In this document: in pieces, positions 53,287 through 62,149 of the stretch
Layout: each line of letters opens with the position of its first letter
How positions within the stretch are numbered: the stretch's first letter is position 1
Assembly: GCF_900215465.1 (NCBI RefSeq)
Contig: NZ_OBEH01000002.1
Coordinates: 556,937-620,936 of the forward strand
Length of the DNA stretch: 64,000 nt
From: Flagellimonas pacifica
Lineage (GTDB): Bacteria > Bacteroidota > Bacteroidia > Flavobacteriales > Flavobacteriaceae
Direction of reading: 5' to 3'
The notes under the pieces: model-generated
Told to the model about the DNA's origin: nothing
Seen by the model: the letters and a program-made list of their open reading frames with translations, nothing else
Database searches by the model: none
Translations under genes and position numbers: made by a program

Positions 53287-53706
53287 TTGAAGAAACTGTT
53301 TCTTTTTTTTATCATATTAATCTCTTGCAAGGAAGCAGTGCAAACTCTTGAACAGCATACATGGTATGGCCATGAAGTAACAGTTTCTGCCTATAATTCT
53401 GTTTCATGGCAAACTCAGGGAGATCCAACTATAGCCGCTTGGGGAGATACCTTAAAACCGGGCATGAAAAGCATTGCGATTTCACGGGATTTATTGAAAA
53501 TGGGATTTAATCATAATACAATGGTAAAAATTGATACCTTTCCTGATACTTTTTATGTAAAAGATAAAATGCATAGACGTTGGAAAAATAGAATTGATCT
53601 TTACATGGGGGTGGATGTAAAAAAGGCCCGTGAATGGGGAAGAAAAAAACTATTTATCTGCTATGCAATTCCCGTTGATAGTACATCCAACACCAATTTA
53701 AAATGA
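53287..53706 (+). CDS. 3D-domain (double-psi beta barrel) lipoprotein
   Basis: A 139-residue exported lipoprotein (MKKLFLFFIILISCKEA, lipobox Cys near 14; TTG start at 53287). The mature part carries a 3D domain with the conserved acidic residues in IAAWGDTLKPGMKSIAIS, KIDTFPDTFYVKD and KNRIDLYMGVDVKKAREWG. This domain occurs in lytic transglycosylases (MltA) and resuscitation factors. It is followed by an amidase gene that overlaps it by 4 nt and an M14 peptidase, so a role in murein cleavage or binding is likely. Confidence 0.82.
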   Translation: MKKLFLFFIILISCKEAVQTLEQHTWYGHEVTVSAYNSVSWQTQGDPTIAAWGDTLKPGMKSIAISRDLLKMGFNHNTMVKIDTFPDTFYVKDKMHRRWKNRIDLYMGVDVKKAREWGRKKLFICYAIPVDSTSNTNLK

Positions 53707-54362
53707 AAAAAACACTACTGACGTTAATTTTATTGAACATACTTTGGTCTTGCCAAGTACAGAAGAATATTGTTGATAAGCCCATTATCTTTGATGATGA
53801 GCGCATTGCCCTTACCAAGGAATATTTGTTGCAACGATATAATTTAGAGCAGGACACCCCTGAAATTGAACCTAAAATGGTTGTGTTACATTGGACAGCC
53901 ATTCCTACTTTTGAAGGTTCTTTTGATGCCTTCCACAACATTACGCTTCCCAATTGGCGTCCAGATATTAAAAATGTGAGCGGCCTGAATGTTTCAACCC
54001 ATTTTTTGATCGACAGGGATGGAACCATTTATAGGTTAATGCCAGAAAATTATATGGGTAGGCATGTTATTGGACTTAACCATTGTGCAATTGGAGTTGA
54101 AAATGTGGGTGGTACAGATGAATCGCCGTTGACTAAGAAACAATTAAAGGCAAATATTTGGCTGGTCAAGTATTTGGCAGAGAAATATCAGATTGATTAT
54201 CTGATCGGTCATTATGAGTATACTAACTTTGAAGGGCATCCACTATGGCTGGAAGTTGATGATGGTTATCGAACCAAAAAAACCGATCCGGGAACAGATT
54301 TCATGAAAAAGGTGAGAAAAGCAACAAAAAGATTTAATTTTAAACCCGTACCTTCAAAATAA
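53703..54362 (+). CDS. N-acetylmuramoyl-L-alanine amidase (Amidase_2) lipoprotein
   Basis: A 219-residue lipoprotein (lipobox LWSCQVQ near 14-20) with an Amidase_2/PGRP-like zinc domain. Seen: VVLHWTAIPTFEGS (first zinc His), STHFLIDRDGTIYRLMPEN, HVIGLNHCAIGVENVGG (second zinc-site region) and IGHYEY followed by KTDPGTDF (third ligand Asp area). It cleaves the amide between muramic acid and L-alanine in murein or muropeptides. Its ATG overlaps the stop of the 3D-domain gene. Confidence 0.92.
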   Translation: MKKTLLTLILLNILWSCQVQKNIVDKPIIFDDERIALTKEYLLQRYNLEQDTPEIEPKMVVLHWTAIPTFEGSFDAFHNITLPNWRPDIKNVSGLNVSTHFLIDRDGTIYRLMPENYMGRHVIGLNHCAIGVENVGGTDESPLTKKQLKANIWLVKYLAEKYQIDYLIGHYEYTNFEGHPLWLEVDDGYRTKKTDPGTDFMKKVRKATKRFNFKPVPSK

Positions 54363-54366
54363 TATA

Positions 54367-55818
54367 ATGCAGTACAGAATATTACTTTTCCTAGTTGGGT
54401 GTTTTAGCATAGCTACATATTCCCAAGAGGCCATTACTTCCAAATTGTATGAGACTTATGAGCAGTTTAAAGAGCCTTCTTTAGACAAAAGACGAATAAA
54501 GCATGATCAACTTCAACCCTTGATTCAAAGGTTTGATGCCAATCCAAAGTTTAAGGTGCAGAAAGTTGGAAAATCCATTGAAGGGCGAGATTTGAACTTG
54601 GTCAGTATCGGTTCTGGTACAACCAATATTTTTCTTTGGTCGCAAATGCATGGAAATGAACCCACGGCGACCCAGGCAATTTTCGATATCCTGAACTTTT
54701 TAGATGCTCCTAATTTCAAAAAAGAAAAAAGGGAAATCCTATCAAAACTCAAACTACACTTTTTGCCTATGCTCAACCCAGATGGGGCAGAGGTGTACCA
54801 ACGTCGTAATGCATTGGGGATTGACATCAACAGAGATGCCCTAAGGCTACAATCTCCAGAAGGAAGAACGTTGAAAAGAATTCGAGACAGTCTGGATGCA
54901 AAATTTGGTTTTAACCTACATGACCAAAGCACTTATTATAATGCTGAACTGACCAATAAACCGGCTACCATTTCCTATCTGGCCACAGCTTACAATTATG
55001 AAAAGGATATCAATGAGGTGCGTTCCAATGCCATGAAGGTGATAGTTTACATGAACAACATCATCCAAAAATATGCTCCAGGCCAAGTTGGGCGTTACAG
55101 TGATGATTTTGAGCCGAGAGCCTTTGGCGACAATATTGCCAAATGGGGCACAAGTCTTATTTTAATTGAATCTGGAGGGTATGCCAATGATGTTGAAAAG
55201 CAAGAAATTAGGAAACTGAACTATGTTTCTATTTTATCTGCATTGTACACTATTGCAAAAAATAGTTATCAAAATATTCCTATTGAGGATTATGAGAAAA
55301 TCCCTAGAAACGACAGAAAGCTTTTTGATTTAAAAATTGAAAATGTCACCTATGAGCTTTTAGGGGAAGATTATATTTTGGACTTAGGTGTTTACCGCCA
55401 AGAAGTGGATGATGAAAACCATGAAACATTCTACTATAAAAGTACAATTGTAGATCAAGGAGATTTATCAACTTTCTATGGATATGAAACTTTTGATGCA
55501 TCGGGGTATAAAATTGTGGCTCCAAGAACCAATGAACAATTAGATTGTAAAAGAAAAAATGCGCAATCATGTTTGCAAGTGGGGGTTGCATATGTTAAAA
55601 GCGAATCTTTTTTTGAACCTGCTTACAGTAATGAACCAATTCACCTAGTTGGACAGGATTTCAAATTGAATGATTTTAGCCTTGCTCCGGGAGTTAATCC
55701 CACTTTCTTTTTGGAAAAAGAAGGAAAATTGACCCATGCCGTTATTAATGGATTCCTGATTGATTTAAATAAACCAATCGGAGATCAAAACTTTGGTAAT
55801 GCATTGATTTATCGTTAA
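54367..55818 (+). CDS. M14-family zinc carboxypeptidase, exported
   Basis: A 483-residue exported peptidase (MQYRILLFLVGCFSIATYSQ, cut near 20). Zinc ligands: His95 and Glu98 in MHGNEP, and the His in FNLHDQST. NPDGAEVYQR and GIDINRDALR carry the substrate Arg, and LILIESGGY the catalytic Glu. A C-terminal region of about 130 residues, absent from the paralogue at 64-1173, forms an extra domain. It lies 4 nt after the amidase gene, which suggests that it trims murein peptides released by that enzyme. Confidence 0.9.
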   Translation: MQYRILLFLVGCFSIATYSQEAITSKLYETYEQFKEPSLDKRRIKHDQLQPLIQRFDANPKFKVQKVGKSIEGRDLNLVSIGSGTTNIFLWSQMHGNEPTATQAIFDILNFLDAPNFKKEKREILSKLKLHFLPMLNPDGAEVYQRRNALGIDINRDALRLQSPEGRTLKRIRDSLDAKFGFNLHDQSTYYNAELTNKPATISYLATAYNYEKDINEVRSNAMKVIVYMNNIIQKYAPGQVGRYSDDFEPRAFGDNIAKWGTSLILIESGGYANDVEKQEIRKLNYVSILSALYTIAKNSYQNIPIEDYEKIPRNDRKLFDLKIENVTYELLGEDYILDLGVYRQEVDDENHETFYYKSTIVDQGDLSTFYGYETFDASGYKIVAPRTNEQLDCKRKNAQSCLQVGVAYVKSESFFEPAYSNEPIHLVGQDFKLNDFSLAPGVNPTFFLEKEGKLTHAVINGFLIDLNKPIGDQNFGNALIYR

Positions 55819-55982
55819 TACCCAAATTGGATATTCATATTTGTCCCATGTTTAAGCAAAATAATGAGCATGGTCATGAGAATTCCTACTATTGAAGTAA
55901 ACAAAGAAAGTACCAAACCTTTATATCCTCTAGATAGAGGACCTATTGCGCTGTTCTTAATTATTTCTTTTACTACATCCAT
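55815..55982 (-). CDS. Small membrane protein (55 residues)
   Basis: ATG at 55982 to TAA at 55815. A 55-residue protein: a short basic amphipathic start (MDVVKEIIKNSAIGPLSRGY) and one long hydrophobic helix (about residues 22-43, GLVLSLFTSIVGILMTMLII), then a short tail ending NIQFGY. Its stop overlaps the M14 gene stop on the other strand. It is too short for most gene callers. No function is known to me. Confidence 0.55.
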   Translation of the reverse strand: MDVVKEIIKNSAIGPLSRGYKGLVLSLFTSIVGILMTMLIILLKHGTNMNIQFGY

Positions 55983-56157
55983 AACATTTCTTTTTTGAGT
56001 TGAATTTTTATTGGTCTTTAGGATGCAATCAGTTGTTGTCTATACTTTAAAAACAATCATTGGTCTAAAAACCCTACCAAAAGCTATACTAGACCAGTTC
56101 ATTTTATTGTGAAATCATTACCTTGATTCCCTAATACAAACAACATAAAATCAAAAA

Positions 56158-56766
56158 ATGAAGACAAAATTTGCCTTATTTGTAATGGCATTCTGCTTAA
56201 TGCAACTTGGATATGCCCAGGAAACTATTAATTTATTCAATGGAAAGAATTTGGAGGGTTGGGTGAACCATGGAGAAGAAAAATGGTTTGTTGAAAACAG
56301 AGAACTAATCTGTGAAAGTGGCCCCAAAGCTGGATATGGGTACTTAAGTACAAAAGAGTTTTATGATGATTTTGAACTAACGTTGGAGTTTAAACAAGAA
56401 AACAACGGTAACAGTGGTGTTTTTATCCGTTCTACGGTTGAAGGCACAAAAGTATCTGGTTGGCAGGTAGAAGTTGCACCGCCAACCAAACATACCGGCG
56501 GTATTTATGAATCTTATGGTCGTGGTTGGTTGATTCAACCAGATGCTGAAAAGGACAAGGCTCTTAAGATGGGGGAGTGGAACACCATGAAAATATTGGT
56601 CAATGGTTCAACTATTACAACTTGGTTGAATGGAGTTAAAATGGTTCATTTGGTTGATGAAATAATCGGTAAGGGAAAAGGCGCTATTGCACTACAGATA
56701 CATGATGGTGGTGGAATTCGCGTTAAATGGAGAAATATAAAGCTAAGACCAATTTATCAGGACTAA
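56158..56766 (+). CDS. DUF1080 (3-keto-disaccharide hydrolase-like) secreted protein
   Basis: A 202-residue protein with a signal peptide (MKTKFALFVMAFCLMQLGYA, cut before Q) and a single concanavalin-like DUF1080 domain. Seen: LFNGKNLEGWVNHGEEKWFV (near 26-45), FELTLEFKQENNGNSGVFIR (near 79-98), and GRGWLIQPDAEKDKALKMGE (near 122-141). Characterised members hydrolyse or bind 3-keto-glycosides. It is convergent with a larger DUF1080 gene at 56827, and the two share a terminator. Confidence 0.88.
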   Translation: MKTKFALFVMAFCLMQLGYAQETINLFNGKNLEGWVNHGEEKWFVENRELICESGPKAGYGYLSTKEFYDDFELTLEFKQENNGNSGVFIRSTVEGTKVSGWQVEVAPPTKHTGGIYESYGRGWLIQPDAEKDKALKMGEWNTMKILVNGSTITTWLNGVKMVHLVDEIIGKGKGAIALQIHDGGGIRVKWRNIKLRPIYQD

Positions 56767-56787
56767 TAAAACGCTTAAAAACATGGG

Positions 56788-56826
56788 AAAGGCACATCAA
56801 AAATAAATGATGTGCCTTTTTTTACT
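56788..56826. terminator. Bidirectional terminator between two DUF1080 genes
   Basis: A perfect 12-bp stem, AAAGGCACATCA (56788-56799) with TGATGTGCCTTT (56808-56819), and an 8-nt loop. A T run follows on the plus strand (to 56823), and A residues before the stem give T on the minus strand. It separates the stops at 56766 and 56827. Confidence 0.88.
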
Positions 56827-57780
56827 CTAATATTTTGTAGTAGTAACCTCAAACTTTCGAAACTCTACTGGACCATGATCACCTTGAATCATGAATGAAC
56901 CTGGCTCACCCTCTTTACTATCCAAAGCTCCACCAGTGATTCCTGGAATTGTTTGATCATTGATTATAGTCTTGCCGTTGGCAACAATAGTTACTCTTCG
57001 GCCAATAAGAGTGATATCATAGGATTGCCATTCTCCAGCATTTTTAGCTGCGTTTTGATTGGGTTCCAAAAAACCATAAATACCTCCAAAATAGATATCC
57101 ATGGGCTCCAAGCCCTTATTGTCTGCAATCTGTACTTCATAGCGACCTCTTAAATAAATACCACTGTTGCTTCCTTCGGGGTAACGGAATTCAACATGTA
57201 ACTTAAAGTCAGAAAATTTTTCAGTGCTGATAAGGTTTGCACCTTGTTTGGGACTTGTTAAGATACCATTTTTAACAAGCCATTGATTTTCACCATCCGC
57301 ATGCCAACCTGTTAGGTCTTTTCCATTAAAAAGTGAAATAGGCTCTCCCCAGTCAGGATTTTCAGTATGGGAAAGTTTTGGGGCACGAGTTCCTCTCCAT
57401 TTTACTATAGAACCATCAGTATAGTTCATTGTTCCTTTTAATATATCCCCTTCTATACTCCCTTCAAACAACATATGCTTTCCGGCAGGCTCCCATTGCT
57501 TAGGAATACTAAAAGAAAAGTTGTTATCATCTATCTTTATTTCGGAAACAGGTCTAGCGCTACCAAATGCAAAAACAAAGCGTCCTATCAAGGTTTCATG
57601 GCCAGAATGGCGCACTTCCAACCATGATGGCTCTGTTTTGCCTTCAAATTCCATTTCCAAGTCCCATCTACCTTCTAAGGAGTGAAACTTTTGAGAACTT
57701 GCTTGAAAGGAGCCTAATAGGACAATATTTAGAATTAAAAGATAAAAGTGTTTTCTGCCAAAAATCATATAAAAGTTCAT
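56827..57780 (-). CDS. DUF1080 (3-keto-disaccharide hydrolase-like) secreted protein, long form
   Basis: A protein of about 317 residues with a signal peptide (GRKHFYLLILNIVLLGSFQA, cut near 29) and two parts. A beta-rich N-terminal domain (about 30-135, HSLEGRWDLEMEFEGKTEP) may be an extra ligand-binding domain. The C-terminal DUF1080 domain (about 145-315) has SLFNGKDLTGWHADGENQWL and EFRYPEGSNSGIYLRGRYEV. An inner ATG at 57768 (MIFGRKHF) is an equally good start. It probably acts on modified sugars outside the cytoplasm. Confidence 0.85.
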   Translation of the reverse strand: MNFYMIFGRKHFYLLILNIVLLGSFQASSQKFHSLEGRWDLEMEFEGKTEPSWLEVRHSGHETLIGRFVFAFGSARPVSEIKIDDNNFSFSIPKQWEPAGKHMLFEGSIEGDILKGTMNYTDGSIVKWRGTRAPKLSHTENPDWGEPISLFNGKDLTGWHADGENQWLVKNGILTSPKQGANLISTEKFSDFKLHVEFRYPEGSNSGIYLRGRYEVQIADNKGLEPMDIYFGGIYGFLEPNQNAAKNAGEWQSYDITLIGRRVTIVANGKTIINDQTIPGITGGALDSKEGEPGSFMIQGDHGPVEFRKFEVTTTKY

Positions 57781-57859
57781 TTAGTTTAGCTGCCAAGATA
57801 ATGATTATGCAAAACTCAAACACATACTTTTATTAAAGAAATACAGAGGGGTAAATGGG

Positions 57860-58948
57860 CTATTCGCACCCACCAATAAAACCATTTGCACTAAAACTGG
57901 TCTGTACGGCACCTTTTAAACTATTATTGGTTAATTGAATAACCAAGTTATTTTCCCCACTTCCATCTCTTTTTGGTGTGCAGTATTCAAATAAATAGAA
58001 GCTATTGGCCTGTTCAGATACCTCTTGGGAAATTTGAGTGAACGTAGTCTCCAATTCTTCTTTGTTGCTAGCAAAGACACTTGCGGTTTTACCTATATCC
58101 TTCAAAATATCGGTATCAATTTCTGAACCAAGTCCAATGGTAAATAAAGAAATATTAAGATTGGCTTGACTTACCGCTTGTAAAGCGGCGTCCTTTGTAT
58201 ACCTTGATGCTTGGTCAGTACCATCTGTGAATATGACAACAGAGGCTGCACCAATTATTTTTTCCTCATTATTTTTTTTGATTAAATCTTCAGCAACATT
58301 TGTTGATTTAATTACCGCACCATACAGATCTGTTGAAGGATCATTGCTGATATCTGAAGTAATTCCATTAATTGCAGCGGTTAGTTCGGTGGTTGATGAT
58401 GTAAGGTCATTTAAAAGATGAAGTTCATCTTCACCATCAAACCAATAAATAGCCATTTTAAAAGAATCTATTCCAGGAGAAGGCATTACATTGGTTATAA
58501 AACTAGTGGAAGCTGTCTTTAATTCTTCCAGGCTACTTTGAAGCACGCTATTGCTCAAATCTAGGACCAGTATGGTATTGTTACTAAATACTTGTGAGTT
58601 TGATGATATTCTAGCCAGCGACTCTGATGCCGAAATAGTGTTGAAACAAGCATCATTTCTTCCTTGTTCATAAATAGTAAATTGTTCTGCGTTCAAACCT
58701 GAGATTGGATTTCCAGATACATCAGACACCTTAAAAAGAATAGAAACCTTGCTAGGCAATGTGGTAAACTGATCTTGAATGGAAAGTAATAACTCATTTT
58801 CTTCAAAACCCAAACATGTGTCGGGTTCTTTTCCTTGCCCAAGTTTTTCCTGATTGATATCAAAACTCACATCATCATCGGCGTTACCACATGAAAAAAG
58901 AAGGAGTACTATTAAAGCATGTGAAAAATAGTCAAGTATGTTTTTCAT
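57860..58948 (-). CDS. VWA-domain lipoprotein
   Basis: A 362-residue exported lipoprotein (lipobox LLLFSCGNA near 16-24). After an N-terminal part with LPSKVSILFKVSDVSGNPIS (about 60-80), a von Willebrand A domain runs from about 123. It has a complete MIDAS: DLSNS (DxSxS), a Thr in the STDLYGA region and FTDGTDQ. A C-terminal beta segment follows. It probably binds a protein or matrix partner on the periplasmic face or cell surface. Stand-alone gene. Confidence 0.83.
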   Translation of the reverse strand: MKNILDYFSHALIVLLLFSCGNADDDVSFDINQEKLGQGKEPDTCLGFEENELLLSIQDQFTTLPSKVSILFKVSDVSGNPISGLNAEQFTIYEQGRNDACFNTISASESLARISSNSQVFSNNTILVLDLSNSVLQSSLEELKTASTSFITNVMPSPGIDSFKMAIYWFDGEDELHLLNDLTSSTTELTAAINGITSDISNDPSTDLYGAVIKSTNVAEDLIKKNNEEKIIGAASVVIFTDGTDQASRYTKDAALQAVSQANLNISLFTIGLGSEIDTDILKDIGKTASVFASNKEELETTFTQISQEVSEQANSFYLFEYCTPKRDGSGENNLVIQLTNNSLKGAVQTSFSANGFIGGCE

Positions 58949-59119
58949 TTTCTAAAAATTGAGGTTCTGTTTGCAAAACGTTCAATTTCAATTAAAATTA
59001 TTTTGATTACGGACAATAGATTTAAAGAAAAGTTAAAAAAAGTATGTCTTTGTTAAAAAAGAAACAGTCAACCCAAATTTTGGTAACTTCAAGCAAACAA
59101 CAACTCAATTCAAAAAACT

Positions 59120-59581
59120 ATGCCAACGTATCAAATCAAAGTAAATGGAGCTTCCAAGACAGTCGATGTGGCTGAGGATACTCCTGTTTTATGGGTGCTA
59201 CGAGATCATTTAGACCTTGTAGGTACTAAATATGGTTGTGGAATAGGACAATGTGGTGCATGTACTGTTCATGTTGATGGTACTGCCATGCGAAGCTGTT
59301 CTCTGACCTTATCACAGATTGATGGAAAGTCAATTACTACTATTGAAGGACTTTCAGAGGATGGTACCCATCCTGTACAAGAAGCTTGGAAAGAAGTTGA
59401 TGTACCGCAATGTGGTTATTGCCAAGCTGGACAAATCATGACGGCTTCAGCATTCTTGGAAACCAATTCCAATCCTTCCGAGGAGGATGTGAAAAATGCC
59501 ATGCACGGAAATATTTGCCGTTGTTCATCGTATTCCAGAATTCGCAAGGCAGTCATGATTGCTGCCGAGAATATGGATTAA
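59120..59581 (+). CDS. Molybdenum hydroxylase small subunit, [2Fe-2S] (IorA/CoxS-like)
   Basis: A 153-residue iron-sulfur subunit with two clusters. The N-terminal plant-type ferredoxin site is YGCGIGQCGACTVHVDG plus a further Cys in MRSCSL. The C-terminal site is QCGYCQAGQIM with GNICRCSSYSRIR. It takes electrons from the molybdopterin subunit encoded 31 nt downstream. No FAD subunit gene is present, so this is a two-subunit type like isoquinoline 1-oxidoreductase, probably passing electrons to a cytochrome. Confidence 0.95.
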   Translation: MPTYQIKVNGASKTVDVAEDTPVLWVLRDHLDLVGTKYGCGIGQCGACTVHVDGTAMRSCSLTLSQIDGKSITTIEGLSEDGTHPVQEAWKEVDVPQCGYCQAGQIMTASAFLETNSNPSEEDVKNAMHGNICRCSSYSRIRKAVMIAAENMD

Positions 59582-59612
59582 TCATTCTTGTTTTACACCT
59601 AAAAACTAAAAA

Positions 59613-61847
59613 ATGTCAACAAATAAACCCAATGCATTAAGTAGAAGGGCCTTTATCCGTAATTCTTCCATAGCAGGAGGAGGTATGGTAATTGGTTTTA
59701 ACCTGTTCCAAGCTTGTAAACCAAAAGTTATAGCCGAACCAGCGATAGATTTGGCCAGTTTAGATTACAACGATTTCAATGCTTTCATTAAAATAGCGGA
59801 CAACGGAGCAGTAACCATATTTTCTCCAAACCCAGAAATTGGCCAAGGTGTAAAAACCTCAATGCCAATGATCATAGCCGAAGAGCTAGATGTAGCATGG
59901 AAAGATGTCTGCGTTGAACAGGGCATCTTGGACACTGAAAATTATCAGCGTCAAGTTGCAGGGGGTAGCCAATCCATTAGATTTGGATGGGATGCATTAA
60001 GACAAACTGGAGCCAAGGCAAAACATATGCTGGTCAGTGCTGCTGCAGCTCGTTGGGGAGTCAACCCTTCCGAATGTTCTGTAAGTGAAGGAGTAATCAC
60101 CAATGCAGCAGGAGAAACTTTAGGTTATGGAGATGTTGTTAATGAAGCTGCGCTTTTGGAAGTGCCAGAAGAGGTTCCTTTAAAGGAACCCAGTGAATAT
60201 AAAATCATGGGAAAAGATGCTTCCAACGTAGACATCAACAAGATTGTCACTGGAAAGCCCCTGTTTGGATTGGATTATAAGACTGATGGTATGGTCTATG
60301 CTGCTGTGTTACGCCCACCTGCCTTTGGTAAGAAATTAGTTTCCTATGATGACTCGGAGGCTCGTGCCATGTCTGGAGTGATTGATGTCGTCTCCATTGG
60401 TGAAAAAGTGCGTGGGCTTTTGGCAGAGGACCCAAGCTTTGGAAGTAAGATTTCTTCAAGTGATAAGGTGGTTGTCATTGCTGAGTCTACTTGGCAAGCA
60501 ATGAAAGCCAAGGAAGCTATTAAGGCGATTTGGGAAGATGACTCCAAAGTTGAAAGTACAGAAGAACATGATAAAATTTTAAATGACTTGCTAGATGGCA
60601 ACAAGTTTGAAACTATGCGATCTGATGGTAATGTCAAAAAAGCCTTTGCCGAGGCAGATGAAATTCTAGAGCGCACCTACGAATCTCCTTTTTTACCACA
60701 CAATTGTATGGAACCCATGAATTTCTTTGCAAATGTGACCGATGAAAAAGTGCATTTGGTTGGTCCAATTCAAACTCCGGCTTGGAAAGCAGGGTTGGTA
60801 TCAAAAATGTTAGGAAGAGAAGAGAAAGACATTCACCTTGAAATGACTAGAATGGGTGGTGGTTTTGGAAGAAGATTATATGGCGACTTTGTTATTGAAG
60901 CTGCAGAAATTTCAGATAAAATTAGAAAACCGGTAAAAGTTGTCTACTCTAGGGAAGATGATATGGAAGATGGTATATATAGAATGGCCATCAAATACAG
61001 AATCAAAGCAGGAATAAAAGATGGGAAGATAACTGGTTATTATTTGAAAGAAGCGGCGGTCAACTCTAATATGTATGGGCTCATTCCTAATTTCTTCCCC
61101 GCAGGCGCCATTGAAAATTATCAAGTAGATGCTGCCAATTATGAAAGTAATATCACAACTGGAGCATGGAGAGCACCTTACACTAACTTCTTGGCTTATG
61201 CCGAGCAAAGCTTTTTTGATGAACTGGCGGAGTTGATGAATGTAGATAAAATTCAATTACGATTGGACTTGCTGGATAATGTAAAACCCGAAGAGGATGA
61301 ACGTATCCAGTATTCCCCAGAGCGGATGAAGGAAGTAATCAAAACTGCTGTGGAGAAATCAGGTTGGGGAACCAAATCCAAAGACGTTTATCAAGGATTT
61401 GTAAATTATTATTGCCATAATACCCATGTAGCTGAAGTTGCTGATGTAGAGATTGAAAATGGTGAACCCGTGGTTAAAAAGATTACTTGTGTCGTGGATT
61501 GCGGAATAGTGGTCAACCCTATGGGGGCGCTTAATCAAATTGAAGGAGGAGTTATTGATGGAGTAGGACATTCCATGTATGGAGAGTTACAGTTTAAAGA
61601 TGGTAGGCCAACAGCTAACAATTTTGATGGATATCGTTTGATTCGGATGAAAGAAGCACCAATAGTTGAAACTCATTTCATACAAAATGATCTTTCCCCG
61701 ACCGGTTTAGGAGAGCCAACACTTCCTCCTGCCGGTGGTGCCATTGCAAATGCTTTTAAAGCTGCAACCGGAAATAGGCTATATAAACAACCGTTCACCA
61801 AAACACCAGAATTATTAAAAGTACCTGAAAAGGAAATTATAGGTTGA
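59613..61847 (+). CDS. Molybdenum hydroxylase large subunit (IorB-like), Tat-exported
   Basis: A 744-residue molybdopterin-binding subunit with a Tat signal (ALSRRAFIRNSSIAGGG, twin Arg at 11-12), so the complex is exported folded. Seen: FSPNPEIGQGVKTSMPM, VAGGSQSIRFGWD, LPHNCMEPMNF, TRMGGGFGRRLYGDF, WRAPYTNFLAY and the C-terminal GLGEPTLPPAGGAIANAF with the catalytic Glu. It oxidises an aldehyde or N-heterocycle in the periplasm; the substrate is unknown. The small subunit has no signal of its own and probably co-exports. Molybdenum cofactor genes follow directly. Confidence 0.94.
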   Translation: MSTNKPNALSRRAFIRNSSIAGGGMVIGFNLFQACKPKVIAEPAIDLASLDYNDFNAFIKIADNGAVTIFSPNPEIGQGVKTSMPMIIAEELDVAWKDVCVEQGILDTENYQRQVAGGSQSIRFGWDALRQTGAKAKHMLVSAAAARWGVNPSECSVSEGVITNAAGETLGYGDVVNEAALLEVPEEVPLKEPSEYKIMGKDASNVDINKIVTGKPLFGLDYKTDGMVYAAVLRPPAFGKKLVSYDDSEARAMSGVIDVVSIGEKVRGLLAEDPSFGSKISSSDKVVVIAESTWQAMKAKEAIKAIWEDDSKVESTEEHDKILNDLLDGNKFETMRSDGNVKKAFAEADEILERTYESPFLPHNCMEPMNFFANVTDEKVHLVGPIQTPAWKAGLVSKMLGREEKDIHLEMTRMGGGFGRRLYGDFVIEAAEISDKIRKPVKVVYSREDDMEDGIYRMAIKYRIKAGIKDGKITGYYLKEAAVNSNMYGLIPNFFPAGAIENYQVDAANYESNITTGAWRAPYTNFLAYAEQSFFDELAELMNVDKIQLRLDLLDNVKPEEDERIQYSPERMKEVIKTAVEKSGWGTKSKDVYQGFVNYYCHNTHVAEVADVEIENGEPVVKKITCVVDCGIVVNPMGALNQIEGGVIDGVGHSMYGELQFKDGRPTANNFDGYRLIRMKEAPIVETHFIQNDLSPTGLGEPTLPPAGGAIANAFKAATGNRLYKQPFTKTPELLKVPEKEIIG

Positions 61848-61851
61848 TTTT

Positions 61852-62106
61852 ATGACGATATTATTGTTTGGGATTACCAAGGACATTGTGGGAAGCTCCA
61901 CATTGTCCGTTCCCACATCTAGTGCCACTGGCCGCAGAATTCCAAGAACAGTAAAAGAATTAAAGCAGTTTTTGGGTGAAACCTACCCAGAACTCAATAA
62001 ACTATCTTCTTTGGCAGTGGCTGTGAACAATAGCTATGCTACTGATGATGAAGCTATTAATTCTTATGATGAAATTGCACTTATTCCCCCTGTAAGTGGG
62101 GGATAA
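61852..62106 (+). CDS. moaD: Molybdopterin synthase sulfur carrier subunit
   Basis: An 84-residue ubiquitin-like sulfur carrier. The beta-grasp fold starts MTILLFGITKDIVGSS and ends IALIPPVSGG; the C-terminal Gly-Gly is adenylated and thiocarboxylated by MoeB. An insertion of about 15 residues around VPTSSATGRRIPRT precedes the helix. It lies 4 nt after the hydroxylase large subunit, so cofactor and enzyme are made from one mRNA. The MoaE partner is not in the window. Confidence 0.93.
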   Translation: MTILLFGITKDIVGSSTLSVPTSSATGRRIPRTVKELKQFLGETYPELNKLSSLAVAVNNSYATDDEAINSYDEIALIPPVSGG

Positions 62107-62149
62107 TAGGTGCAGAAGTAGTATCTTTCGAATACTTTCATGATAGTGT

